A stretch of 64,000 nt of DNA from positions 1,736,001-1,800,000 of the forward strand of contig NZ_CP023202.1 of assembly GCF_000220705.2 (NCBI RefSeq), given 5' to 3'. The DNA is from Streptomyces xinghaiensis S187. GTDB lineage: Bacteria > Actinomycetota > Actinomycetes > Streptomycetales > Streptomycetaceae. The translations under genes and the position numbers were made by a program. Each line of letters begins with the position of its first letter. The stretch's first letter is position 1. A model generated the notes under the pieces. It was not told the origin of the DNA. It made no database searches and saw nothing but the letters and a program-made list of their open reading frames with translations. This document shows positions 1 through 7,797 of this stretch, in pieces.

Positions 1-337
1 ACTCGGGGTTGGCCACGACCCGGCTGAGCACCACGGAGGAGATCCGCTCCAGCCGCACCGACTCCGTGGAGGTGGTCGCGTACGGGGAGGGGGAGGTGCC
101 GTCGGCGGCCTGCTCGTCGGTGTGGCTGACGATGAACCGGGTGCGGGTCAGCACGAGCACGGTGACATGGCGGCGGACCTCGTTGGAATCGAAGGTGGTC
201 TCCTGGTGGACCAGGTACGAGGTGACCGGTTCGCCGCCCACGGCGGCCTCCACCGCCTCGGCCACCAGGGCCGGGTAGTAACCGCTGCGCTCGATCGCCG
301 AGCGCAGCCCTTGGGTCGTCGTGCCGGTCTTCGCCAT
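1..337 (-). CDS. DUF5998 family protein (partial, C-terminus outside window)
   Basis: Reading leftward from the ATG whose first base is 337, the frame is open to base 1, so at least 112 codons are visible and the C-terminus is missing. The protein begins MAKTGTTTQGLRSAIERSGYYP and continues with a beta-rich stretch that looks like a PH-like or small globular domain (VTVLVLTRTRFIVSHTDE, residues about 60-77). I recognise it as the DUF5998 family that sits next to the fused acetyltransferase gene in Streptomyces. No function is known to me. It is transcribed in the same direction as the acetyltransferase gene, 83 bases downstream of it, so the two may share a transcript. Confidence 0.8.
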   Translation of the reverse strand, partial: MAKTGTTTQGLRSAIERSGYYPALVAEAVEAAVGGEPVTSYLVHQETTFDSNEVRRHVTVLVLTRTRFIVSHTDEQAADGTSPSPYATTSTESVRLERISSVVLSRVVANPE

Positions 338-420
338 GGCCCCATCCTACGGGGCGGCGGCACCGCCCGAGGAACGGCGGCACCGCCCGGCGGCCGGCCC
401 CCGGCCGCCCGCGGGACGGC

Positions 421-3243
421 TCAGTAGACGGGCAGCCGGCGCGGGCCCATGTCGGAACCGGTGGGCGGGGCCGCGAGCCGTACGGAGGCGCCGAGCACGC
501 TCAGCCCGTGGGCGGCGACGACGACCGGTTCCAGCTCCACCGCGACCACCTCGGGGTGGTCGTCGACCAGCCGGGAGAGCCGGAGCAGCAGTTCCTCCAG
601 GGCCGCGGTGTCCACCGGGTCCGCTCCGCGCCAGCCGAAGAGGAGCGGCGCGGCCCGGATGGACCGGATCAGCTCGGCGGCGTCCCGGTCGGTGGCGGGC
701 AGCAGGCGGTGCGCGATGTCGCCGAGCAGTTCGGAGGGCGCGCCGGAGAGGCCGAAGGACAGCACGGCGCCGGCCGCGGGGTCGATCGCCGCCCGGACGA
801 CGGTGTCGACGCCGCGGGGCACCATGGCCTGCACCACGGGGCGCAGTTCCTCCGGCTTGCCCAGGAAGTCGGTGAACTCCCGGTAGGCGCGGCGCAGGGC
901 CTCCTCGGTGGTGAGGTCGAGCCGGACGCCGCCCAGGTCGGCGCGGTGGCGCAGGTGCGGGGCGGTGGTCTTCAGCGCGACCGGGTAGCCGAGGGTGGCC
1001 GCGGCCCGGGCGGCGGTGTCCGCGTCGGGCGCGGGCAGCGCGGGCCGGACGGTGATGCCGTACCGGGCGAGCAGGGAGGCGGCGCGGTCGGCGGGGAGCG
1101 GGAAGCTGCGGGCGTCCCGGTCGCCGGCGGCGGCGAGCAGGTCGTCGATCTCGGTGCCCGCCCCGGCCTCGTCGATGTCCTCGTACTCGGGGACCCGGCC
1201 CGGCTCGGCGGCCGTCCGGCGCCAGGCGGCGTAGCGCACGGCCTCGGCGAGCGCCCTTACGGCCCGTTCGGCCGCGGGGTAGGCGGGGACGCCCGAACCG
1301 CGCGGGGTGCCGTCGTCCTCCGTGTCCGCGTCCGCGGCGGCGGACGCCCCGGTGGCCGCCGCCGGGTCCTCCCCGGAAGCGCCGAGGGCGGCCGCGAGCC
1401 CGTCCATCTCCAGGTGGGCCACGACGACCGGCTTGCCGGCGCCGCCCGCCCGGACGGCGTCGCGCAGGGCGGCGGCCAGCTCCGGGCCCTCGTCGGGCGA
1501 GGGGCCGTCGCCCTCGCCGACCCAGGGGATGGCCGTGACGACGACCGCGTCGCAGGCGTCGTCGGCGAGCGCCGCGGCGAGCGCCGTGCGGAAGTCGTCG
1601 GGGGTGGCCTGGGTGGTGAGGTCGAGCGGGGTGAGCGGGCGGAGCCGTTCGGTGAGGCAGGCGTCGTAGGCGAGCAGGCCGAGGGATTCGGAGTTGCCGA
1701 GGATGGCCACCCGCGGTCCGTCCGGCAGGGGCTGGCCGGCCAGCAGCAGGCCGGTGTCGACGAGTTCGGTGACGGTGTCGACGCGGATCACCCCCGCCTG
1801 CCGGAAGAGCGCCGAGACGGTGGCGTCGGGGATGCGGGCGCTGGGCACGGCGTGCCCGGTGGGGGCGGCGCCGCTGTGCCGGGCGCCCTTGACCACGACG
1901 ACGGGTTTCGCGGCGGCCGTGCGGCGGGCGAGGCGGGTGAACTTCCGCGGGTTGCCGATGGATTCCAGGTACATCAGGACGACGTCGGTGGCCGGGTCGT
2001 CGTGCCAGAACTGGAGGACGTCGTTGCCGGAGACGTCGGCGCGGTTGCCCGCCGAGACGAAGGTCGAGGTGCCGATGTGGCCGGCGCCGCGCCGGTGCAG
2101 CGCGGAGAGCAGGGCGATGCCGATGGCGCCGGACTGGGTGAAGAGGCCGATGTGCCCGGGCGGCGGCAGTTCGGGGGCGAGGGAGGCGTTGAGGCGTACG
2201 CCGGGCGCGGTGTTGAGGATGCCGAAGGCGTTCGGGCCGATGATGCGCATGCCGTACGAGCGGGCCTGGCGGACCAGTTCGCGCTGCCGCTCGCGCCCCT
2301 CGGGGCCGCTCTCGCCGTAGCCGGAGGAGATGACGACCAGACCCTGCACGCCGTGCTCGCCGCAGTCGGCGACGACGGCGGGCACGGACTCCGCGGGGAC
2401 GGCGACGACGGCGAGGTCCACGGCCCCGCCGATCTCCCCGACGGTGCGGTGGGCGGGCACGCCCTCCGGCTCCAGGGTGCCCAGGCCCTCGGGGAAGGCC
2501 CGGTTGACGGCGTGCACGCGGCCGGTGAAGCCGCCGTGCAGCAGGGCGCGGAGGACGGCGCGGCCCATGCCGCCGGGCCGGCGTCCGGTGCCGATCACGG
2601 CGACCGAGCCGGGGGCCAGCAGCCGCTGGACGGACCGGGCCTCGGCGCGCTGCTCGCGGCTGCGCTGCACGGCCACGGAGCGGTCGGTGGGTTCGAGGTC
2701 GAACTCCAGCCGGACGACGCCGTCCTCGAAGTGGCGCTTCTGGGTGTAGCCGGCGTCCGTGAACACCTTGATCATCTTGGTGTTGGCGGGCAGCACCTCG
2801 GCGGCGAAGCGGCGGATGCCGCGTTCGCGGGCGACGGCGGCGATGTGTTCGAGGAGGGCGGAGGCGAGGCCGCGGCCCTGGTGGGCGTCCTGGACGAGGA
2901 AGGCGACCTCGGCCTCGTCGGCCGGGGCGGAGGCGGGCCGTCCGGTGGCGTCGATGCGGTCGTACCGCACGGTGGCGATGAACTCCCCGCCCACGACGGC
3001 CGCCAGGCCGACCCGGTCGACGTAGTCGTGGTGGGTGAAGCGGTGGACGTCACGGTCGGACAGCCGGGGGTACGGCGCGAAGAAGCGGTAGTACTTGGAC
3101 TCGTCCGAGACCTGCTCGTAGAAGTCGACCAGGCGCTTCGCGTCGTCCTCGGTGATGGGGCGGATGTGGGCGGTGCCGCCGTCGCGCAGGACGACGTCGG
3201 CTTCCCAGTGGGCCGGATAGACGTGCTCCGACGGCGTTTCCAT
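421..3243 (-). CDS. GNAT/acyl-CoA synthetase (NDP-forming) fusion, Pat-type protein lysine acetyltransferase
   Basis: The product is 940 residues. An N-terminal GNAT domain (about residues 15-180) carries the acetyl-CoA pyrophosphate loop HQGRGLA at 121-127. It is followed by a CoA-binding Rossmann domain (SVAVIGTGRRPGGMG), a succinyl-CoA-ligase-like middle, and a C-terminal ATP-grasp domain (PVALKTTAPHLRHRADLGG). This N-terminal-GNAT order is that of actinobacterial Pat enzymes that acetylate acyl-CoA synthetases; the ligase half is usually regulatory or inactive in this group. An Ala/Glu/Asp-rich linker precedes the ATP-grasp part. I start at the ATG at 3243 (METPSEHVYP); the frame is open to 3429, but that extension is Pro/Arg/Ala-rich and has no family likeness. 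It is divergent from ptsH, which suggests a link to carbon and acetyl metabolism. Substrates are inferred, not seen. Confidence 0.9.
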   Translation of the reverse strand: METPSEHVYPAHWEADVVLRDGGTAHIRPITEDDAKRLVDFYEQVSDESKYYRFFAPYPRLSDRDVHRFTHHDYVDRVGLAAVVGGEFIATVRYDRIDATGRPASAPADEAEVAFLVQDAHQGRGLASALLEHIAAVARERGIRRFAAEVLPANTKMIKVFTDAGYTQKRHFEDGVVRLEFDLEPTDRSVAVQRSREQRAEARSVQRLLAPGSVAVIGTGRRPGGMGRAVLRALLHGGFTGRVHAVNRAFPEGLGTLEPEGVPAHRTVGEIGGAVDLAVVAVPAESVPAVVADCGEHGVQGLVVISSGYGESGPEGRERQRELVRQARSYGMRIIGPNAFGILNTAPGVRLNASLAPELPPPGHIGLFTQSGAIGIALLSALHRRGAGHIGTSTFVSAGNRADVSGNDVLQFWHDDPATDVVLMYLESIGNPRKFTRLARRTAAAKPVVVVKGARHSGAAPTGHAVPSARIPDATVSALFRQAGVIRVDTVTELVDTGLLLAGQPLPDGPRVAILGNSESLGLLAYDACLTERLRPLTPLDLTTQATPDDFRTALAAALADDACDAVVVTAIPWVGEGDGPSPDEGPELAAALRDAVRAGGAGKPVVVAHLEMDGLAAALGASGEDPAAATGASAAADADTEDDGTPRGSGVPAYPAAERAVRALAEAVRYAAWRRTAAEPGRVPEYEDIDEAGAGTEIDDLLAAAGDRDARSFPLPADRAASLLARYGITVRPALPAPDADTAARAAATLGYPVALKTTAPHLRHRADLGGVRLDLTTEEALRRAYREFTDFLGKPEELRPVVQAMVPRGVDTVVRAAIDPAAGAVLSFGLSGAPSELLGDIAHRLLPATDRDAAELIRSIRAAPLLFGWRGADPVDTAALEELLLRLSRLVDDHPEVVAVELEPVVVAAHGLSVLGASVRLAAPPTGSDMGPRRLPVY

Positions 3244-3403
3244 GGGGCCAAGCGTACGGGTGTGCGGCCCGGCGCGCGGGGTGCCGCGCGCCGGTGCGCC
3301 GGTCCGGGCCGGCGGACGGCTGTTCCGGGCCGTCCGGGGAGCGGGTGCGGGACCCCGGTACGGTGACCGCAGGCCGGCCCGGGCACTTGCGGCACCGTGG
3401 CAG

Positions 3404-3419
3404 AATGGTCTAGACAACT
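3404..3419 (+). promoter_or_regulatory. DasR-responsive element (dre) upstream of ptsH
   Basis: The 16 bases AATGGTCTAGACAACT closely match the DasR operator of Streptomyces, whose core is TGGTCTAGACCA; the central TGGTCTAGAC is intact. It lies 46 bases before the ptsH ATG. DasR is the GntR-type repressor released by glucosamine phosphates, and ptsH is a known DasR target in S. coelicolor. The assignment rests on the match and the position. Confidence 0.8.
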
Positions 3420-3464
3420 TACGGCTCACGGATTACCCGTTTCCTGCGACCGAAGGGCACCACC

Positions 3465-3746
3465 ATGGCAGAGCGCCGCGTCACCGTCGGCTGGGCCGAG
3501 GGGCTGCACGCCCGTCCCGCCTCGATCTTCGTCCGCGCGGCGACCGCCTCCGGCGTTCCCGTGACGATCGCCAAGGGCGACAGCTCCCCGGTCAACGCCG
3601 CCTCGATGCTCGCGGTGCTCAGCCTGGGCGCCCAGGGTGGCGAGGAGATCGTCCTCACCTCCGAGGCCGAGGGCGCGGACGCCGCGCTCGACCGGCTGGC
3701 CAAGCTGGTCTCGGAAGGGCTGGAGGAACTGCCCGAAACGGTCTGA
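3465..3746 (+). CDS. ptsH: HPr phosphocarrier protein
   Basis: The product is 93 residues, the normal HPr size. The phosphorylated histidine is His15 in GLHARPAS, and Ser47 in VNAASMLAVLSLG occupies the regulatory serine position used by HPr kinase in Firmicutes, although HPr kinase is generally not reported in Streptomyces. HPr relays phosphate from Enzyme I to the EIIA proteins of sugar phosphotransferase systems, including N-acetylglucosamine uptake. The ATG is preceded by GAAGGGCACCACC, a usable ribosome site. The gene stands alone, with a DasR-type operator just upstream and a strong hairpin downstream. Confidence 0.96.
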   Translation: MAERRVTVGWAEGLHARPASIFVRAATASGVPVTIAKGDSSPVNAASMLAVLSLGAQGGEEIVLTSEAEGADAALDRLAKLVSEGLEELPETV

Positions 3747-3824
3747 GGCCGGGGCCGTCCCGGCGGTCCGGGCGGTTCCCCTCCGCGGGGGGGCCGTTCC
3801 GGGCCGCCGGGTGCGGCGAACAGC

Positions 3825-3875
3825 GCGCACCGGAGCCGCGGTTGCCCCTCGGGGGCGGCCGCGGCTTCCGTGCGC
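3825..3875. terminator. Bidirectional hairpin between ptsH and the GntR gene
   Basis: An inner 8-bp stem AGCCGCGG/CCGCGGCT (3834-3841 and 3859-3866) encloses a CCCC/GGGG stem and is extended outward by GCGCACCGG pairing with CCGTGCGC with one bulged base. It sits between convergent ptsH (+) and the GntR gene (-). The rest of the 301-base gap (3747-4047) holds GC-rich sequence near ptsH and pyrimidine-rich sequence near 3950-4025 (CTTCTTCGCCC), with no credible gene. Confidence 0.6.
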
Positions 3876-4047
3876 GGCCCGGGGCCGTCCCGCGCGAGGG
3901 CGTACCGGAAAACAATGCGGCGCCCTTGCGGAAGCCGCTTCTTCTCGCCCTCCCCGAATCCGCGTCACCGCCCCGTATACACGTACCGTCCGCACCTTCC
4001 CCGCTTCTTCGCCCCCTTTTCCCCACGCCCGCATTACGCCCGCATGG

Positions 4048-4755
4048 TTAATTCTGGACGCGTTCCGTGTTGACGGATTGTTTCGGATTCCTCACCGCGG
4101 CCGGACGGCGCAGCCGGCTGCCCTCCGGCGGCGCGAGTTCGGTGTGCGCCGCCATGAGGGCCCGGGCACGGACCGCGTCCCCCCGCGCGACGGCGTCCAC
4201 GATGGCGCCGCGCTCCGTCCAGGTGTCGGCAGTGGGCGCCGACCGCGGGGCCGCGTACACCCACGCGATCTTGCGGCGGACCTGGGTGAGCAGGGCGATC
4301 AGGCTGGGACTGCCCGAGGCCTGGGCCAGCGTCTCGTGGAACCAGGTGTCCAGCGAGCGCAGATCCGCCGCCTGCCCGTGGCGCGCCCGCTCCCGGCCGA
4401 GCGCCACCAGCCCGCGCAGCACCTTGAGATGCGCCTCGGTGCGGCGCTGCGCCGCCCGCCCCGCGGCCAGCGGCTCCAGCAGGGAGCGGATCTCCAGCAG
4501 GTCGGCCGCCTCCCGCTCCGTCGGCTCGGCCACACAGGCTCCCGCGTGCCGCCGCGTGGTGACGAACCCCTCGGACTCCAGGGCCCGCAGGGCCTCCCGC
4601 ACCGGGACCCGCGAGACGCCGTAGCGGCGGGCGAGCAGCTCCTCGGTGAGGCGGCTGCCGAAGGGGTACGTCCCGGCGACGATGTCCTCGCGGATCGCAT
4701 GGCGCACCGCGTGCGCCGGAATACGGCGGCCGGCGGGCGGCGAATCACCGTTCAT
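4048..4755 (-). CDS. GntR-family transcriptional regulator, FadR/FCD subgroup
   Basis: The product is 235 residues: an N-terminal winged helix (about 10-75, with RYGVSRVPVREALRALESEG as the recognition region) and an all-helical FCD ligand domain (about 85-215). FCD regulators typically bind small carboxylates or sugar acids through a metal site; here LDTWFHETLAQASGSP carries one histidine of that site. The ATG at 4755 gives MNGDSPPAGRRIP; the frame continues upstream to 4929 but without family similarity. It is convergent with ptsH. The target genes cannot be told from the sequence. Confidence 0.85.
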   Translation of the reverse strand: MNGDSPPAGRRIPAHAVRHAIREDIVAGTYPFGSRLTEELLARRYGVSRVPVREALRALESEGFVTTRRHAGACVAEPTEREAADLLEIRSLLEPLAAGRAAQRRTEAHLKVLRGLVALGRERARHGQAADLRSLDTWFHETLAQASGSPSLIALLTQVRRKIAWVYAAPRSAPTADTWTERGAIVDAVARGDAVRARALMAAHTELAPPEGSRLRRPAAVRNPKQSVNTERVQN

Positions 4756-4966
4756 CTCCGACTCCGCATTTCCGGACCTCCACTGGAATTCCCGTGGAAC
4801 ACAGGGCTCGACATTCCCGAACTGTATTGCAGGACGCGGAATATGGTGACGGGGATGCGCGCCGGTGCAGGCGATCCGGCCAGGAAACCGGCCACGGCGG
4901 GAGGCGGTCCGGACGGCCGCACGGCGCACGGCCGCACGCCCCGGGGCCGTCGGGAGCCGGATACGC

Positions 4967-4999
4967 GGAAGACCCCGGCCGGGAGGGCCGGGGTCTTCC
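4967..4999 (-). terminator. Terminator of the M23 peptidase gene
   Basis: A perfect 14-bp stem GGAAGACCCCGGCC / GGCCGGGGTCTTCC with a 5-base loop starts 13 bases after the stop codon of the M23 gene on the minus strand. It has no long T run, as is usual in Streptomyces. Confidence 0.8.
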
Positions 5000-5012
5000 G
5001 TCGCGCCGGGTG

Positions 5013-5807
5013 TCAGACCGAGACGCCGTGCGACCGCAGGTACGCGACGGGGTCGATGTCGGAGCCGTACTCGGCGGTGGTGCGGGCCTCGAAGTGGAGG
5101 TGCGCGCCGAAGGAGTTGCCGGTGTTCCCGGCGAGACCGATCTGCTGTCCGGGCGTGACCGCCTGGCCCGCGGTGACGTTGAGGGCGGACAGGTGCCCGT
5201 ACTGGGTGTAGGTGCCGTCGTTCATCCTGATGACGACGCTGTTGCCGTAGGAGCCGTCCCAGCCGGCCTCGACGACGGTGCCCGAACCCACGGACTTGAC
5301 CGGGGTGCCCTCGGCGGCCTTGAAGTCGATCCCGGTGTGCGTGCCGGAGGACCAGGCGGCCCCGGAGGCGTGGTACTGGGTGGAGACGAAGCTGCCGTCG
5401 ACCGGCAGCACGAAGGTGTTGAGGCGCTTGCGTTCGGCCTCGCGGGCGGCCCGCTCCTTGGCGGCGCGCTCCTCCTTGGCCCGGGCGTCGGCGATCCGCT
5501 TGGCCTCGGCGGCCTCGCGCTTGGCCGCGGCCTCGGCCCGCTCCATGGCGGCGGCGACGTCGGCGGCGGACTGCTGGGCCTCGGCCTGGTCGCCGATCCG
5601 CTCGCCGAGGGTGTCGTCGAGGACGACCGCCTGGCGGAGCCCGGTGTCCGCGGCCCCGCGGGCGCTGTCATCGGCGGCGAACGCCGGGGAGGCGAGGGTG
5701 GCGGCCACGCCGCTGGTGGCGAGGGTGGCCATGCCGGCGACGCGCGCGGGGCGGATGCCGCGACGGCTCGGACGGCGGTGCTTCCCGGTGGTACGGGTGG
5801 GCGGCAT
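5013..5807 (-). CDS. Secreted M23-family metallopeptidase (cell-wall endopeptidase)
   Basis: The product is 264 residues. Residues 1-44 form a long signal peptide (twin Arg-rich n-region KHRRPSRRGIRPAR, hydrophobic ATLATSGVAATLA, probable cleavage after PAFA). Residues about 55-130 are an Ala/Glu/Lys/Arg-rich coiled coil. The LytM/M23 domain fills 131-264, with zinc ligands in H157-T-G-I-D161 and H236-L-H238. Such enzymes cut peptidoglycan cross-bridges during growth or germination. The ATG is preceded by purine-rich GAAGGAAGGAAAGGACAG. The gene sits 27 bases behind a c-di-AMP riboswitch and ends at its own terminator, so it is a single-gene unit. The combination of a c-di-AMP riboswitch and a cell-wall hydrolase is a known actinobacterial pattern. 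Confidence 0.93.
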   Translation of the reverse strand: MPPTRTTGKHRRPSRRGIRPARVAGMATLATSGVAATLASPAFAADDSARGAADTGLRQAVVLDDTLGERIGDQAEAQQSAADVAAAMERAEAAAKREAAEAKRIADARAKEERAAKERAAREAERKRLNTFVLPVDGSFVSTQYHASGAAWSSGTHTGIDFKAAEGTPVKSVGSGTVVEAGWDGSYGNSVVIRMNDGTYTQYGHLSALNVTAGQAVTPGQQIGLAGNTGNSFGAHLHFEARTTAEYGSDIDPVAYLRSHGVSV

Positions 5808-5833
5808 AGGGTGCGGCTGTCCTTTCCTTCCTT

Positions 5834-6036
5834 CTCGCCTACCGGGTTAGCTGACGGGTTCGGAGCAGGAAGGTCTCCTACGGGCCCCTCGCGGGGAGGC
5901 GCCCGATTCACCCCAAGGGACCGGACCGTTCCCGTACCGCCGTCGGCGGTGCGGTGCGGCCCGTCCCGCACCGGTGAGGTGCGGGAAGGAGGGTCCCCGG
6001 CTCCCCTGGCTCGCGCCATGGGGACTCGGCGATGAC
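5834..6036 (-). promoter_or_regulatory. Cyclic di-AMP riboswitch (ydaO/yuaA class)
   Basis: On the minus strand the leader contains, in order, ATCGCCGAGTCC, CCGGGGACCC, TTGGGGTGAATCGG, TAGGAGACCTTCCTGCTCCG and AACCCGTCAGCTAACCCGG followed by TAGGCGAGAAGG. These are the conserved blocks of the ydaO/yuaA aptamer in the right order and spacing. The last conserved block lies only about 27 bases from the M23 start codon, so control may act on the ribosome site or by a nearby stop. In this class c-di-AMP normally turns expression off. Confidence 0.92.
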
Positions 6037-6115
6037 TGCCCGGTGCCGCGGTTTGCGGCGAAGTGCCCGGCCGGACAGCCGGATCGACGCTAAGACGGAC
6101 GGCTCCGCCGCGCCA

Positions 6116-6135
6116 AACAAAACCGGCTTTTTGTT
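6116..6135. promoter_or_regulatory. AT-rich inverted repeat upstream of the riboswitch leader
   Basis: AACAAAA (6116-6122) and TTTTGTT (6129-6135) form a perfect 7-bp inverted repeat around CCGGCT. It is strikingly AT-rich for this genome and lies about 80 bases before the aptamer, where the promoter of the M23 leader should be. It could be an operator; the binding protein is unknown. Confidence 0.45.
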
Positions 6136-6300
6136 GCGGAGGCCACAGGAGAGAACACCCGCACCGCGGCAAAACGGGTCAAAGGGCGGGGCTCCCCGCC
6201 CGGACGGAACGGCGGAACCGGCGCCTCCGCCGGGCCCGCCGCCGGACCCTCCTCCAGACCCTCCGTCCGGCCCCGTGTGCCGTACCGGCGTGACGGGAAA

Positions 6301-6342
6301 CGGCCGTGACGGACCGCCGGTTCCGACGGTGCGTCACGGCCG
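6301..6342 (-). terminator. Terminator after the M16 gene pair
   Basis: CGGCCGTGACG (6301-6311) pairs perfectly with CGTCACGGCCG (6332-6342), with ACCG/CGGT pairing inside the loop. It lies about 65 bases downstream of the stop of the second M16 gene. The remaining sequence from 6136 to 6300 is GC-rich and shows no gene. Confidence 0.6.
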
Positions 6343-6408
6343 CGTGCCCGGCAGGTCGCGTCCCGCTCGACAGGGCGCGTCCCGAACGCCGGTGACCGGC
6401 GCGGCCGT

Positions 6409-7797
6409 TCAGCCGCTGACGACCTTGACCTCCCCGATGCCCAGCGCCCGGACCGGCTCCTCGATCGCGGAGGCGTCCCCGACCAGCACCGTCACCAGGT
6501 TGTCCACCGGGAACGCGCTGACCGCGGCGGCGGTGGCCTCCACCGTGCCGGCCTCGGCGAGCCGGGCGTACAACTGCGCCTGGAAATCGTCCGGAAGGTA
6601 CTGCTCGACCTGGTCGGCCAGGGTCCCGGCGACGGCCGCGGCGGTCTCGTACTTGAGCGGCGCGACCCCGACCAGGTTCTGCACGGCCACATCGCGCTCC
6701 TCGTCGGTCAGCCCGCCGGCGGCGAGGGTGCGCAGCACCTGCCAGGTGTCCTCCAGGGCCGGGCCGGTGACGTCCGTGGCGACCGAGCCGCTGATGGCCA
6801 GCAGCGAGGCACCCGTGCCCTCGGGCGTCGAGCGCAGCACCTGGCCGAAGGCGCGCACGCCGTAGGTGTAGCCCTTCTCCTCGCGCAGCACCCGGTCCAG
6901 GCGGGAGGTGAGCGTGCCGCCGAGGCAGTAGACGCCGAGCACCTGCGCCGCCCAGACCCGGTCGTGCCGGTCGGGGCCGACGCGGCCGATGAGGACCTGG
7001 GTCTGCACCGCGCCCGGCCGGTCCACGATCACGACCCGGCCGGTGTCGTCCGCCGTGATGGCCGGTACGGGGCGGGCCTCGGCCGTGCCGCCGGTCCAGG
7101 TGCCCAGGGTGCCGGCGAGGACCTCGGCCAGCGGGATGCCGGTGAAGTCGCCCACGATCACCGCGGTCGCGGTGGCGGGGCGGATGTGCGCCGCGTAGAA
7201 CGCGCGGACCCCGGCGGCGTCCACCCGCGCGACGGTCTCCTCGGTGCCCTGCCGGGGCCGGGACATCCGGGACTCGGCCGGGAACAGCTCCTTGGAGAGC
7301 TCCATCGCGGCCCGGCGGGCGGGGTTGGCCAGCTCGTGCGGGATCTCGTCGAGACGGTTGCGGACCAGCCGCTCGACCTCATCCCCGGGGAAGGCCGGGG
7401 CCCGCAGGGCGTCGGCGAGCAGCCCGAGCGCCTTGGCCAGCCGGGAGGCCGGGACCTCCAGGGAGACCCGGACCCCGGGGTGGTCCGCGTGCGCGTCCAG
7501 GGTGGCGCCGCAGCGCTCCAGTTCGGCGGCGAACTCCTCGGCGGTGTGCTTGTCGGTGCCCTCCGAGAGGGCGCGCGCCATGATCGTGGCGACGCCCTCG
7601 GTGCCCTCCGGCTCGGCCTCCAGGGGTGCCTGCAGATTGATCTCGACGGCCACCACCTTCTGGCCGGGGCGGTGACAGTGGAGCACCGTCAGCCCGTTGG
7701 GCAGGGTGTCCCGCTCGGGGGTCGGGAAGGCCCAGGGCGTGGGCTCCCCGGCGCGCGGCATCGGGTGGTAGGTCATGGTGGTCCCGGCGTCGCTCAC
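6409..7797 (-). CDS. M16-family peptidase-like protein, non-catalytic partner
   Basis: The product is 462 residues starting at a GTG (MSDAGTTMTYHPM) whose bases overlap the stop of the upstream gene by 4 bp. It has the two-lobed M16 fold, with the C-terminal R/Y region recognisable (LREEKGYTYGVRAF). It lacks the HxxEH zinc motif: the matching place reads ATIMARALSEGT. In paired M16 proteins one subunit carries zinc and the other supplies the substrate-binding Arg/Tyr, as in mitochondrial processing peptidase. Translational coupling argues that this is the partner subunit of the active protein encoded just upstream. Confidence 0.88.
   Translation of the reverse strand: MSDAGTTMTYHPMPRAGEPTPWAFPTPERDTLPNGLTVLHCHRPGQKVVAVEINLQAPLEAEPEGTEGVATIMARALSEGTDKHTAEEFAAELERCGATLDAHADHPGVRVSLEVPASRLAKALGLLADALRAPAFPGDEVERLVRNRLDEIPHELANPARRAAMELSKELFPAESRMSRPRQGTEETVARVDAAGVRAFYAAHIRPATATAVIVGDFTGIPLAEVLAGTLGTWTGGTAEARPVPAITADDTGRVVIVDRPGAVQTQVLIGRVGPDRHDRVWAAQVLGVYCLGGTLTSRLDRVLREEKGYTYGVRAFGQVLRSTPEGTGASLLAISGSVATDVTGPALEDTWQVLRTLAAGGLTDEERDVAVQNLVGVAPLKYETAAAVAGTLADQVEQYLPDDFQAQLYARLAEAGTVEATAAAVSAFPVDNLVTVLVGDASAIEEPVRALGIGEVKVVSG

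Noticed and set aside
508..3366. A 952-codon plus-strand open frame opposite the acetyltransferase gene
   Set aside because: Composition is Gly/Val/Arg/Asp-rich with no motif, and the opposite strand encodes a textbook GNAT/acyl-CoA synthetase protein.
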